Origin: Frigoribacterium sp. PhB160
GTDB taxonomy: Bacteria; Actinomycetota; Actinomycetes; Actinomycetales; Microbacteriaceae
Direction of reading: 5' to 3'
DNA length: 64,000 bases
Assembly (NCBI RefSeq): GCF_003751785.1
Contig: NZ_RKIE01000001.1
Location: 1,279,564-1,343,563, forward strand
In this document: positions 8,202 through 16,482 of the stretch, one piece after another
Layout of the letters: every line of letters begins with the position of its first letter
How positions within the stretch are numbered: the first letter of the stretch is position 1
Program-made: the position numbers and the translations under genes
Notes under the pieces: model-generated
What the model was told of the DNA's origin: nothing
What the model saw: only the letters and a program-made list of their open reading frames with translations
The model's database searches: none

Positions 8202-9566
8202 GTGACAGAAACGACCACCCTCATCATCCTCGGAGCCTCGGGCGACCTCACCGAGCGCCTCCTGCTGCCCGGCCTCGCCAGCCTGCTGAAGAGCGACCGC
8301 GGCGTCGACGTCCAGCTCATCGGCACCGGCCGCAGCGAGCGCACCCCCGACGAGTGGGCCGACGTCGTGGCCACGGCGTTCAACGGCGACGCCGGCAGCG
8401 ACCTCGCCAAGAAGACCATCGCCTCCAGCCGGTACCTGCAGGGCGACCCCACCACGGTCGAGCACCTGAAGGCCCTCTTCGAGGCCTCCGAGGGCACCCC
8501 GGTCATGTACTTCGCCCTGCCCCCGGCGATCAGCACCAAGGTGATCCAGGCGCTCGCCGAGATCGACCTGCCCGACGGCCTCCGCCTCGCCCTCGAGAAG
8601 CCCTTCGGCTCCGACGAGGAGAGCGCCCGCGAGCTCAACGCCGAGCTGCTGAAGATCGTCCCGGAGGAGCGCATCCACCGCACCGACCACTTCCTCGGCC
8701 GCGCCACCGTGCTCAACATGATCGGCCTGCGCTTCGCCAACCGCCTCTTCGAGCCGGTGTGGAACAGCGAGAACATCGAGAAGGTCGAGATCTTCTACGA
8801 CGAGGTGCTCGGCCTCGAGGGCCGCGCGCAGTACTACGACAAGGCCGGCGCCCTCATCGACATGATCCAGAGCCACCTGCTGCAGGTGCTCGCCGTCATC
8901 GCGATGGACGCCCCCTCGAGCATCGACTCGGTCGAGCTCCGCAGCGAGATCGCCCGCGTCCTCCGCGCCACCTGGGTCAAGGGCGGCGACCCCGTCGCCT
9001 CCAGCCGCCGCGCGCAGTACACGGCCGGCACCATCGAGGGCAAGGAGATCCCCTCGTACTCCGACGAGGAGGGCGTCGACGCCGAGCGCCAGACAGAGAC
9101 CCTCGCCGAGGTCGAGTTCGAGGTCAAGACCCGTCGCTGGGCCGGCGTGCCGTTCATCCTGCGCTCCGGCAAGGGCATGACGAAGATCCGCAAGGAGGTG
9201 CTCATCACCTTCAAGCCCGTCCCCGCGCTGCCCGAGGGCCTCAACGGCTCGTCGAGCCCCGACACGCTCCGCATCGAGATCAGCCCCGAGACGATGGAGC
9301 TCGGCGTGACGACGAACGGCCAGGGCAACCCCTTCGACCTCGAGAAGTCGACCTTCCAGGTCACCCTGGGCAAGCCCGAGCTGACCCCCTACGGCGAGGT
9401 GCTCAGCGGCATCTTCCACGACGACCCCACGCTGTCGATCCGCGGCGACGTGGCCGAGCGCTGCTGGGCGATCGTCGCGCCGGTGCTCGAGGCCTGGCAC
9501 GACGACCGCGTGCCGCTCGACACCTACGCCGCCGGCTCGACCGGCCCGTCGGACTGGCCCGCCTGA
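8202..9566 (+). CDS. zwf: Glucose-6-phosphate dehydrogenase family protein
   Basis: A 454-residue protein, shorter than the usual 480-515 of Zwf. The N-terminal nucleotide motif is LIILGASGDLTERLLLPGL (G-A-S-G-D-L). The substrate region reads RTDHFLGRATVLNMIGLRFAN, where canonical Zwf has DHYLGKE; the lysine is Arg and the acidic residue Ala. The catalytic His in DMIQSHLLQVLAVIAMDAP and the EKPFG motif are present. It probably oxidises glucose 6-phosphate with NAD(P), but the altered motif makes this a divergent paralogue whose substrate or cofactor may differ. The GTG at 8202 is used because it starts just before the Rossmann strand; longer in-frame starts run into the dnaE2 control region. 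It stands alone as a transcription unit and ends at a strong hairpin. Confidence 0.88.
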   Translation: MTETTTLIILGASGDLTERLLLPGLASLLKSDRGVDVQLIGTGRSERTPDEWADVVATAFNGDAGSDLAKKTIASSRYLQGDPTTVEHLKALFEASEGTPVMYFALPPAISTKVIQALAEIDLPDGLRLALEKPFGSDEESARELNAELLKIVPEERIHRTDHFLGRATVLNMIGLRFANRLFEPVWNSENIEKVEIFYDEVLGLEGRAQYYDKAGALIDMIQSHLLQVLAVIAMDAPSSIDSVELRSEIARVLRATWVKGGDPVASSRRAQYTAGTIEGKEIPSYSDEEGVDAERQTETLAEVEFEVKTRRWAGVPFILRSGKGMTKIRKEVLITFKPVPALPEGLNGSSSPDTLRIEISPETMELGVTTNGQGNPFDLEKSTFQVTLGKPELTPYGEVLSGIFHDDPTLSIRGDVAERCWAIVAPVLEAWHDDRVPLDTYAAGSTGPSDWPA

Positions 9567-9584
9567 TCCCGCGTCGCCCGTGAC

Positions 9585-9624
9585 CGACGGAGGCCGTCCC
9601 GCTCGTGCGGGGCGGCCTCCGTCG
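9585..9624. terminator. Bidirectional terminator hairpin
   Basis: CGACGGAGGCCG (9585-9596) pairs perfectly with CGGCCTCCGTCG (9613-9624) between the convergent zwf paralogue and GH15 genes. No T-run follows on either side, common in very GC-rich genomes. Confidence 0.75.
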
Positions 9625-9636
9625 CGTCCGCGACGG

Positions 9637-11451
9637 TCAGGACGCGGAGGCGCGGGCCGGCTCCGCCTCGCGGCTCGCCTCCCGGGCCCCCGAGATCGCG
9701 TCCGCGGCGCGCACCAGCGCGAGGTGCGACAGCGCCTGGGGGGTGTTGCCGACGTGACGGCCGGTGGCGACCTCGACCTCCTCGGAGAGCATGCCGACGT
9801 CGTTCGCGTACCCGACGAGGCGGTCCATGAGGGCTGTCGCGTCGTCGAGGCGGCCGGACCGCGCGTACTGCTCCACGAGCCAGAACGAGCAGGTGAGGAA
9901 GGGGTTCTCGCCGCCGGCGAGCCCGTCGACGCCCGACTCGGTGCGGTAGCGCAGCAGCAGGCCGTCGTGCAGCAGGTCGTGCTCGATGGCCGCGACGGTG
10001 CCGGTCATCCGCGGGTCGTCCGGGGCGACGAAGCCGACCTGCGCCATCTGGAGCAGCGACGCGTCGACCTCGGTCGAGCCGTAGTGCTGGGTGTACGTGC
10101 CCCGCGTCGGGTCCCAGCCCTCGCGCTCGATCTCGGCCCGCACCTCGTCGCGCAGCCGGCGCCAGCGCTCGACGGGACCCTCGAGGCCGAACTGCTCGAC
10201 GCCGGCGACGGCGCGGTCGAGCGCGGCCCACACCATGACGCGGGAGTGCGTGAAGTGCTGCAGCTCGCCGCGGATCTCCCAGATGCCGTTGTCGGGGCGG
10301 TCCCAGTTGTCTTCGACGTACTGCATCAGCGCCCGCTGGAGGGGCCACGAGTACTCGCTCTCGGCGACTCCGAGCAGCCGGGCCTCGTGCAGCGCGACCA
10401 TCACCTCGCCGAAGACGTCGCCCTGGTACTGCGTGAAGGCCGCGTTGCCCACCCGCACGGGCGAGGCGCCCTCGTAGCCGGGCAGCTCGGCGACCTCTCT
10501 CTCGAGCAGGAGGCGCTCGCCGGCCAGGCCGTACATGATCTGCACGTCGGCGGGGTCGCCCGCGATGGCGCGCAGCAGCCAGCCGCGCCACTGCTCGGCC
10601 TCCTCGGCGAAGCCGTGCAGGATCAGCGCCTGCAGCGTCATCGACGCGTCGCGGAGCCACACGTAGCGGTAGTCCCAGTTGCGCGACCCGCCGAGCTGCT
10701 CGGGCAGGCTCGTCGTGGCCGCGGCCACGATGCCGCCCGTGTCCTCGTTGGTCAGGGCCCGCAGGATCAGCAGCGAGCGTCGCACCTCGGCCGACCAGGC
10801 GCCCGTGACCTCGCACCGGCTGGCCCAGTCCTGCCACCACGCCGTCGTCTGGGCGAGGCGCTCGTCGACGTCGATCGGGGTCGGGGGCTCGCGGTGCGAC
10901 GGGTACCACGTGAGGGTCATGTCGACGGTCTCGCCGGCGGCGACGTCGAACCGGGCGGCGTGGGTGTGGTCGGCCGCGGTGAGGTGCGGTCCGCGGACGA
11001 CGACGGCGTCGGGCCCGGCCGTCGCGACCAGGGCGACGTCGTCGCCGTCGGGCAGTTGGCGCACCCAGGGCAGGGCGGTGGAGTAGCCGAAGCGGATGCG
11101 GAGGTCCTCGTGCAGGGTCACGGTGCCCTCGACGCCCGTGACGCGGCGGACCAGGTCGGCCCGGCGGTCGCCGATCGGCATGAGGTCGGTGACCTCGACG
11201 ACTCCCGTCGACGTCGTCCATCGGGTGACGAGCACGAACGTGTCGTCGAGGTAGCGGCGCGTCGAGGTCGCCTCGGCGTCGACGGGGGCGACCAGCCAGC
11301 GGCCGTGGTCGCGGTCGCCGAGCAGGGCGCCGAACATCGAGGCGGAGTCGAAGCGCGGGAAGCAGAGCCAGTCGACGCTGCCGTCCGTGCCGACGAGGCA
11401 CCCCGTGTGCAGGTCGCCGACCAGGGCGTAGTTCTCGAGGGGGAGGGGCAT
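9637..11451 (-). CDS. Glycoside hydrolase family 15 protein (glucoamylase/trehalase-like)
   Basis: A 604-residue cytosolic enzyme with no signal peptide. The N-terminal domain starts LENYALVGDLHTGCLVGTDG and WLCFPRFDSASMFGALL, a signature of the trehalase/glucoamylase-like GH15 group of Actinobacteria. The (alpha/alpha)6 barrel follows, with NWDYRYVWLRDASM, a catalytic-acid region NGIWEIRGELQHFTHSRVM near residue 392 and a second acidic region GGENPFLTCSFWLVEQY. It likely releases glucose from trehalose or short alpha-glucans; substrate cannot be read from sequence. The ATG at 11451 begins at the conserved N-terminus. It is followed by a terminator shared with the opposing zwf paralogue. Confidence 0.92.
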   Translation of the reverse strand: MPLPLENYALVGDLHTGCLVGTDGSVDWLCFPRFDSASMFGALLGDRDHGRWLVAPVDAEATSTRRYLDDTFVLVTRWTTSTGVVEVTDLMPIGDRRADLVRRVTGVEGTVTLHEDLRIRFGYSTALPWVRQLPDGDDVALVATAGPDAVVVRGPHLTAADHTHAARFDVAAGETVDMTLTWYPSHREPPTPIDVDERLAQTTAWWQDWASRCEVTGAWSAEVRRSLLILRALTNEDTGGIVAAATTSLPEQLGGSRNWDYRYVWLRDASMTLQALILHGFAEEAEQWRGWLLRAIAGDPADVQIMYGLAGERLLLEREVAELPGYEGASPVRVGNAAFTQYQGDVFGEVMVALHEARLLGVAESEYSWPLQRALMQYVEDNWDRPDNGIWEIRGELQHFTHSRVMVWAALDRAVAGVEQFGLEGPVERWRRLRDEVRAEIEREGWDPTRGTYTQHYGSTEVDASLLQMAQVGFVAPDDPRMTGTVAAIEHDLLHDGLLLRYRTESGVDGLAGGENPFLTCSFWLVEQYARSGRLDDATALMDRLVGYANDVGMLSEEVEVATGRHVGNTPQALSHLALVRAADAISGAREASREAEPARASAS

Positions 11452-11495
11452 GCGGTCATCCTGCCAGCGCCGCCCGTGCGCGTGCCCCGCGAGGC

Positions 11496-12185
11496 TCAGG
11501 GGCGCTGGAGCGTCGGGTCCGGCCACCGGGTCTCGACGAGCGGCTTCCGACGACGGGCGCGGGCCCAGACGAAGAAGCCGACCAGGGTGAAGGCGCCGTA
11601 GAAGACGTACATGAGGCCGGAGGCGTAGTAGCCGGCGCTGAACAGCAACGGCGTGCCCACGAGGTCGACGGCGACCCAGATCAGCCAGAACTCGACCCAG
11701 CCCTTGGCCATGCCGTAGGTGGCGAGCAGCGAGCCCGTGAAGATCCAGGCGTCGGCCCACACGGGCTCGTACGAACCGAGTGCGCGGAAGACCGGCGTGA
11801 GGACCGCGGTGCCCCCGACGAGGGCGACGACGAGGAAGACGCGGGCCCTCGCGCCGGCCCAGCGCGGCTCGACGGCCGATCCGGCGTCGCCCCCGCGGGC
11901 CTGCCGCCAGCGGTGCCAGCCGTAGACCGAGACGACGATGAACATGACCTGGCGGCCCGCCTGGCCGAGCAGGTTGACCGGGTTCGGGGTCTGGAAGACC
12001 GCCCCGAGGAAGACCGTGAAGAGGAGCGCGTTGCCGACGATGCCCACCGGCCACGCCCAGACCTTGCGGCGCATCCCGCCGAGGGCGCTGAGCAGGCCGA
12101 AGACGTTGCCGACGATCTCGCGCCAGAGGACGGTCTGGTCGCCGATGACCAGCTGGGCGTCGAAGAGCCATCGGATGGCGGTCAT
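11496..12185 (-). CDS. pnuC: Nicotinamide riboside transporter PnuC family
   Basis: A 229-residue membrane protein with about seven hydrophobic segments (for example VGNALLFTVFLGAVFQ, VFLVVALVGGTAVLTPVF, GLMYVFYGAFTLVGFFVWA). It has the family layout of short helices with conserved Trp/Gln positions (VYGWHRWRQ, EFWLIWVAVDLVG) and an Arg-rich cytoplasmic tail. It should import nicotinamide riboside for NAD salvage. The ATG at 12185 follows a strong AGGAGGAA site. The GH15 gene lies 44 bp downstream on the same strand and may be cotranscribed. No NAD-related riboswitch was seen in the 114 bp upstream. Confidence 0.9.
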   Translation of the reverse strand: MTAIRWLFDAQLVIGDQTVLWREIVGNVFGLLSALGGMRRKVWAWPVGIVGNALLFTVFLGAVFQTPNPVNLLGQAGRQVMFIVVSVYGWHRWRQARGGDAGSAVEPRWAGARARVFLVVALVGGTAVLTPVFRALGSYEPVWADAWIFTGSLLATYGMAKGWVEFWLIWVAVDLVGTPLLFSAGYYASGLMYVFYGAFTLVGFFVWARARRRKPLVETRWPDPTLQRP

Positions 12186-12299
12186 GCGGGCGTTCCTCCT
12201 GGGTCGGGCGGACGCCACGCGGCGTCGCGGATCGGCGGGAGGCATCCACCGGTCGTCCGAACGAGTGTGGCACCTCGGGCATTCCCGATCGGTCGCGGC

Positions 12300-12626
12300 T
12301 CAGGCGAAGAGCTGCTGCTCGACCCGGTCGTCGAACACCCCGAGCAGCAGCCAGGTGTCGCCCGCGGGGTCGAGCGCGAGGTCGAAGGTGCCGTCGACCC
12401 GGTGCGCGCCGTCGGTGAGCGGCAAGGCGTCGACCCGCCAGACGGGCATCTCGACGAGCCCCTCGCCGGCGCCCCGCGGCGCGCGCTGCGCCGACCGCCA
12501 CCACTCGCGCCGGGTCATCCACCGCTCGGGCGAGCTCACCACGCCGTAGACGACGCCGCGCCAGACGAAGCGCAGGGGCGCCCCGCCTTCGGTCGTCTCG
12601 ACCGGCACTTGTTCGTCGACCCTCAT
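12300..12626 (-). CDS. DUF6504-type small protein under an SOS box
   Basis: A 108-residue protein with no membrane segment, beginning MRVDEQVPVETTEGGAPLRF, then VWRGVVYGVVSSPERWMTRREWW and WRVDALPLTDGAHRVDGTFD, and ending WLLLGVFDDRVEQQLFA. This matches what I know as the DUF6504 family, which in actinobacteria is commonly found beside the ImuB/DnaE2 mutagenesis genes. Here it is 4.4 kb from dnaE2 but has a LexA box of the same build, so joint SOS induction is likely. The ATG at 12626 has a strong GGAGGAGG site. A role as an accessory factor in translesion synthesis is inference from genome context only. Confidence 0.8.
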   Translation of the reverse strand: MRVDEQVPVETTEGGAPLRFVWRGVVYGVVSSPERWMTRREWWRSAQRAPRGAGEGLVEMPVWRVDALPLTDGAHRVDGTFDLALDPAGDTWLLLGVFDDRVEQQLFA

Positions 12627-12644
12627 CGTGCCTCCTCCACTCGT

Positions 12645-12660
12645 TCGAAAGTGTGTTCGA
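12645..12660 (-). promoter_or_regulatory. LexA (SOS) box of the DUF6504 gene, with -10
   Basis: TCGAAAGTGTGTTCGA differs from the perfect TCGAAC-N4-GTTCGA palindrome at one position. A minus-strand TACACT -10 at 12665-12670 lies four bases upstream, as in dnaE2, so LexA would block the transcript start. Confidence 0.87.
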
Positions 12661-12721
12661 ACAGAGTGTAGGCAGAGCCCCCGACATCGCGCCGTCCGGG
12701 CGCCGGCCGACCCGCGCCGGG

Positions 12722-14008
12722 TCACCAGCGGGGCAGGTCGTCCTCGACGTGGCGGGCGACGTCGTCCGGCACCCCGGCCTCGTCGGCGTGCCCGCGCCAG
12801 CCCTCGACGGCCTCGCGCACCTCGTCGACGACGGCGGCCGCCCCCGGCACGAGGAAGCGGTCGGCGAGGCGCATGACGTCGTCGCGCCGCACGTCGTGGA
12901 AGACCCCGTCGACCCCCATCAGGTGCTGGTAGGTCCACCGTCCCTCGGGGTTGTGGGCGTAGGTCAGGTCGTACGCCGGGGCGAGCTCCCACGACGCCCC
13001 CGGGGAGCGCAGCAGGAACGAGGCGTTCTTCGTGTGGTCGTCGTTGTTGGCGGCCAGCACGTTGAACACCATGCGGCGGAAGGCCTCCGCGCGGGCCTCC
13101 GGCCCGAGCCCGAGACGGTCGACCGTCTCGAGCAGCTGGCCGTAGTCGTGCGCCTGGCGCTGCCGGTAGTCGAGGTGGGCCGTGCCGCAGAGCGTCGTCG
13201 TGTGCACCTTGCCGCCCCCGGCGGGCCGGTCGAAGCGGCGCGTCATGAAGTGGGCCCGGCCGCCCTCCTCGAGGAGGCGGCACTCGCTGATCTCGACGCC
13301 CGCCGCCCGGGCCATCAGCGAGTAGGCGTACTCCACGCGGCCCGTCGCCGACCCCGAGCCGAGCTCGCGGTCGCCGCCCAGCCCGTCGAGCTTCAGCAGC
13401 CAGTGCTCGAACCCCTCGGGCGCGTCGAGCTGGCCCGAGCGCACCTCGCCCGTGCCGGGGTGCCACGCGACGACCGCCTTGGCGCGGGCGCCGCCGGCCG
13501 ACGTGCCCACCTGGATGAGCGAGCGGATGGCCGACTCGGTCTCGCGGTCGTCCGAGAAGCTCGCGTCGAGCACGCTGCGGGCGCCCTCGACGAGCGCGCT
13601 CAGCTCGACGGCGCTCGTGGTCCGCTGCCGGGGGCCGCGCGAGGGGCGGAACTCGAGCGCCCCCATCGCGCGGTCGGCCATGTACGCGAGCCGGTCGAGC
13701 GGGGTCGCCGACGCGCGCCGGACGCCCTGGCGCGCCAGCCACGCGTCGATGACGGCGTTGCCGAAGTCGTCGGGCAGCGAGTCGGCGAGGACGGCGGGCA
13801 GGCCGTGGAAGGTCTCGCGCGGCAGCTGCGGGAAGACGTGCCGCCGGGTGCGGATCGGCATCGTCAGGGGGGCCAGCTCGACGCCGCGCTCGACCCAGTC
13901 GGGGTGGTACTCGAAGACGTGGGCGCCGACGCCCGGGTCGTACGCGACGGCTCCGACGCGCAGGCCCCACGCGCTGACCTCGACCGCCCGGACCGGCACC
14001 CAGCTCAT
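12722..14008 (-). CDS. HipA-family serine/threonine kinase (toxin-like)
   Basis: A 428-residue protein of the HipA kinase family, some members of which phosphorylate GltX and cause growth arrest. The N-terminal subdomain includes LPRETFHGLPAVLADSLPDDFGN; the glycine loop TSAGGARAKAVVAWHP is near residues 180-195; the catalytic loop NNDDHTKNASFLL lies near residue 320; and the metal-binding segment LAPAYDLTY follows. All key kinase positions look intact. Its ATG overlaps the TGA of the upstream XRE gene as ATGA, the normal antitoxin-toxin order hipB-hipA. The substrate is unknown. Confidence 0.9.
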   Translation of the reverse strand: MSWVPVRAVEVSAWGLRVGAVAYDPGVGAHVFEYHPDWVERGVELAPLTMPIRTRRHVFPQLPRETFHGLPAVLADSLPDDFGNAVIDAWLARQGVRRASATPLDRLAYMADRAMGALEFRPSRGPRQRTTSAVELSALVEGARSVLDASFSDDRETESAIRSLIQVGTSAGGARAKAVVAWHPGTGEVRSGQLDAPEGFEHWLLKLDGLGGDRELGSGSATGRVEYAYSLMARAAGVEISECRLLEEGGRAHFMTRRFDRPAGGGKVHTTTLCGTAHLDYRQRQAHDYGQLLETVDRLGLGPEARAEAFRRMVFNVLAANNDDHTKNASFLLRSPGASWELAPAYDLTYAHNPEGRWTYQHLMGVDGVFHDVRRDDVMRLADRFLVPGAAAVVDEVREAVEGWRGHADEAGVPDDVARHVEDDLPRW

Positions 14009-14457
14009 CGCGGCCCGGCGCCCTGGCCGTCGTCGGTGACCGGCCCGGGGCCTGGACCGTCGCCGTCGCCCGCGCCCGGACGTCGGGGCCCGCCGCGCTG
14101 CGAGGCGTCCCGCACGCCCCGGGCCGTGCGCGAGCCGCGGGCGCGGTAGACGCGCCGCCGCGGCGACGTCGCCGTCGCCCGGAAGAGGTCGAGGGGGCTG
14201 ACGGTGCTGGTCGGCGTGATCGTGTCGAGCGCGGCCTCGGCGCCCAGCGCCCTGAGGACGCGCACGAGGGTGCGGAGGGTGCTGCCGCGCCCGTTCTCGA
14301 GCGACTGCAGCGTGCTGGTCGAGACGTCGGCCAGCCGGGCCAGCGAGATCTGGTCGAGCCCCTCGTCGAGGCGGCGCGCGCGGACCTGCTCGCCGATGCG
14401 AGCCTCCCACTCGACGGTGGAGCGTCGGGCCGCGTCGCCGTTCTGCGGATCAGTCAT
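14005..14457 (-). CDS. XRE-family regulator, HipB-like antitoxin
   Basis: A 150-residue DNA-binding protein. A helix-turn-helix of the XRE class occupies residues about 20-75 (VRARRLDEGLDQISLARLAD, then VSTSTLQSLENGRGSTLRTL). The rest is an unusual Arg/Gly/Pro-rich tail of about 55 residues that E. coli HipB (about 88 residues) lacks. It is translationally coupled to the kinase gene by an ATGA overlap and probably represses its own promoter and neutralises the kinase. The ATG at 14457 has a GGAGG site eight bases upstream. Confidence 0.88.
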   Translation of the reverse strand: MTDPQNGDAARRSTVEWEARIGEQVRARRLDEGLDQISLARLADVSTSTLQSLENGRGSTLRTLVRVLRALGAEAALDTITPTSTVSPLDLFRATATSPRRRVYRARGSRTARGVRDASQRGGPRRPGAGDGDGPGPGPVTDDGQGAGPR

Positions 14458-14484
14458 GATCCTCCGATACCTGATCTTCCCGTC

Positions 14485-14514
14485 ATCATAGCGTCGTCAG
14501 GCCCCTGTACGGGG
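14485..14514 (-). promoter_or_regulatory. Promoter region of the hipBA-like operon
   Basis: A TATGAT -10 on the minus strand (14490-14485) lies 28 bases before the XRE start codon. Upstream of it, CCCC-TGTAC-GGGG (14502-14514) is a short palindrome that could be a HipB operator. No convincing -35 was seen. Confidence 0.4.
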
Positions 14515-14525
14515 AAATCCCTGCA

Positions 14526-15587
14526 TCAGAGGTCGCGCTCCGCGTCGACCGGCACCGCTCCCGACCAGCGCAGCTGGTCCCACAGGCCCGCTCCGTCGGG
14601 GGCGGAGACCCACGCCACGTCGCTGCCCTCGGCGTGCTCGGCCCGCGAGCGCCCGCCCGCCAGCACGGCCTCGCTGGGGGACAGCTGCCGGATCGCGACC
14701 GCCGCCACGTTCTCGCGGTGGTCACGGAGGAACCGACCGTACAGCTCCTCGTCGTGCTGGCCGTCGTCGCCCACCAGCAGCCAGCGCATCCGCGGGAACT
14801 CCTCCGCCAGGCGGTCGAGCGAGGTCTGCTTGTGCAGCCGCCCGCTGCGGAACCAGCGGTCGTGCGTCGGGCCCCAGTCGGTGAGCAGCAGCGGGCCGCT
14901 CGGGTACAGGTTGCGCGAGAGGAAGCGCGACAGCGTCGGCGCCACGTTCCAGGCGCCGGTCGACAGGTACACGACCGGGCACGCGCTCGCCGCGGAGTGC
15001 AGGCGCTCGTACATGACGGCCATGCCGGGCACGGGCCGGCGGGCGTGCTCGTTCAGGACGAACGTGTTCCACGCGGCGAGGAACGGGCGGGGCAGGGAGG
15101 TGACCATGACGGTGTCGTCGATGTCCGACACGATGCCGAACCGCGCCTCCGGGTCGATGACGAGGAGGGGGGCGTCGACGGGCGGCGAGCCCTCGGTGCT
15201 CAGCGTGGCGACGTGCCACCCCGGCGACAGGTCGACGTCGATGCGCACGTCGAGCACGCCGCCCCGATCGGTGCTGACGCGGTGGGTGCGCCCGCCGATG
15301 GCGACCTCGACGACGGCGCCCTCGACCGGCACGCTGGTGAAGCTGCGCCAGCCGCGGACGTTGAGCCGGTCGGTGCCCTCCAGGCTGCCGGTGCGGGTGA
15401 GCAGCACGCGCGAGAGCACGCGCACCCAGCGCGTCGACCCGTAGCCGGTGTAGGGCACGATCGTCGGCAGGAGGCCCCGCTTGCGGGCGCGCTTCTCGCG
15501 GAAGCGGTGGATCTGGTTCTCGACGCGGGCGGCCCGGTGCAGCAGCGGCTCGACGGCGGCCGGGGGTGCCTTGCGGGTCTCGGGCAT
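14526..15587 (-). CDS. App1/DUF2183-family phosphatase
   Basis: A 353-residue protein of the App1 family, whose yeast member is a phosphatidate phosphatase. The C-terminal catalytic domain (about residues 150-310) has the haloacid-dehalogenase-type motif FGIVSDIDDTVM (DxDxT), then LSTGAWNVAPTLSRFL, LLLTDWGPT and LLVGDDGQHDEELY. The N-terminal half (residues 45-145) is a beta-rich domain (FTSVPVEGAVVEVAIGG, SPGWHVATLSTEG). No signal peptide or membrane helix is evident. A GGGAGG site precedes the ATG at 15587. It lies four bases downstream of the SRAP gene on the same strand, so the two may be one operon. The actual substrate is not known. Confidence 0.88.
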   Translation of the reverse strand: MPETRKAPPAAVEPLLHRAARVENQIHRFREKRARKRGLLPTIVPYTGYGSTRWVRVLSRVLLTRTGSLEGTDRLNVRGWRSFTSVPVEGAVVEVAIGGRTHRVSTDRGGVLDVRIDVDLSPGWHVATLSTEGSPPVDAPLLVIDPEARFGIVSDIDDTVMVTSLPRPFLAAWNTFVLNEHARRPVPGMAVMYERLHSAASACPVVYLSTGAWNVAPTLSRFLSRNLYPSGPLLLTDWGPTHDRWFRSGRLHKQTSLDRLAEEFPRMRWLLVGDDGQHDEELYGRFLRDHRENVAAVAIRQLSPSEAVLAGGRSRAEHAEGSDVAWVSAPDGAGLWDQLRWSGAVPVDAERDL

Positions 15588-15591
15588 TCCG

Positions 15592-16320
15592 TCATCCTCC
15601 CACGGGGTCGACCAGGCCGGGGTGGTCCACCGACGCGTCGGCGACCTCGGGCGACACCTCGTGCACGAGCAGGCGCCCGGCGGGCTCGTCGACGAGCGAC
15701 GCGACGCCCTCGAGGAGGTCGGCGTCGCCCTCGGTCTCGGGGTCGAGCCAGTCGTCCATCACGTCGGTGCCGACGAGCATCGGCATGCGCCCGGCGACCT
15801 CCGCCGCCGGACCCGAGGAGGCGCGGGTCAGCAGCGTCGTCGACAGCAGCCACCGCGACGGCGAGCCCACGGCCGCCCGAGGGTCGCGCCACCACTCGTA
15901 GAGCGCGCCGAGCAGCATGACCTCGTCGTCGGGCAGCCGCACGAGGACGGGGCGACGGCGGCCGTCGGGCAGCAGCTGCTGCTCGTACCAGCCCGTCGCC
16001 GGCACGAGTCCCCGCCGCGTCGCGACGGCCTCGGCGAAGGCCGGCTCGTCGGCCGCCGACTCGACCCGGGCCGTGGTCAGGGGCGGGCCGGCCGGGCCCT
16101 CCGAGGCGGCGGGCACGAGGCCCCACCGCGCCGACGCCAGACGGCGCACCGGGGGGCCGCCCGCGTCGTCGCCGCGGGGCGCCGCGTCGACGAGGAGCGA
16201 CACGGCGTTCGTCGGGGCGATATTCCAGGAAGGGTCTGGGAGAGTGTCTCCTGATACATCAACGTCGAACAGGGCCACCAGGTCGCTGGAGGCGCGCGCC
16301 ATCACGAATCGTCCGCACAT
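15592..16320 (-). CDS. SRAP (YedK/HMCES)-family protein with altered active site
   Basis: A 242-residue member of the SOS-response-associated peptidase family, which forms a Cys2 thiazolidine link with abasic sites in single-stranded DNA. The conserved start MCGRF gives Cys2, WNIAPT and TGWYEQ (the catalytic Glu) are present. Two other active-site residues appear changed: the Asn of family motif NAR is Thr (LTTARVESA), and the His of the IHDR motif is Ala (EVAGRMPML). Crosslinking through Cys2 may remain but crosslink release or DNA binding may be impaired. The ATG at 16320 is fixed by Cys2. A GAGAAT -10 lies six bases upstream of the start. No LexA box was found here. Confidence 0.88.
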   Translation of the reverse strand: MCGRFVMARASSDLVALFDVDVSGDTLPDPSWNIAPTNAVSLLVDAAPRGDDAGGPPVRRLASARWGLVPAASEGPAGPPLTTARVESAADEPAFAEAVATRRGLVPATGWYEQQLLPDGRRRPVLVRLPDDEVMLLGALYEWWRDPRAAVGSPSRWLLSTTLLTRASSGPAAEVAGRMPMLVGTDVMDDWLDPETEGDADLLEGVASLVDEPAGRLLVHEVSPEVADASVDHPGLVDPVGG

Positions 16321-16326
16321 GCGTCC

Positions 16327-16332
16327 ATTCTC
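16327..16332 (-). promoter_or_regulatory. Putative -10 (GAGAAT) for a leaderless SRAP mRNA
   Basis: Minus-strand GAGAAT followed by six bases and the ATG at 16320. The hexamer deviates from TANNNT at the first base. Confidence 0.4.
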
Positions 16333-16482
16333 CCGGCAGCGACCGACAGCGGCCCACATCGGTCGACGGCGCCCCCAGCGGAGCGCCCGGCGCGGACGCG
16401 CCTCGACCGCGTCCGCGCCCGTCGCGCCGCGGCGGCCCCGACGTCCAGCACCGCGCCCGGCACCCGCCGCGGCACCGCACTT

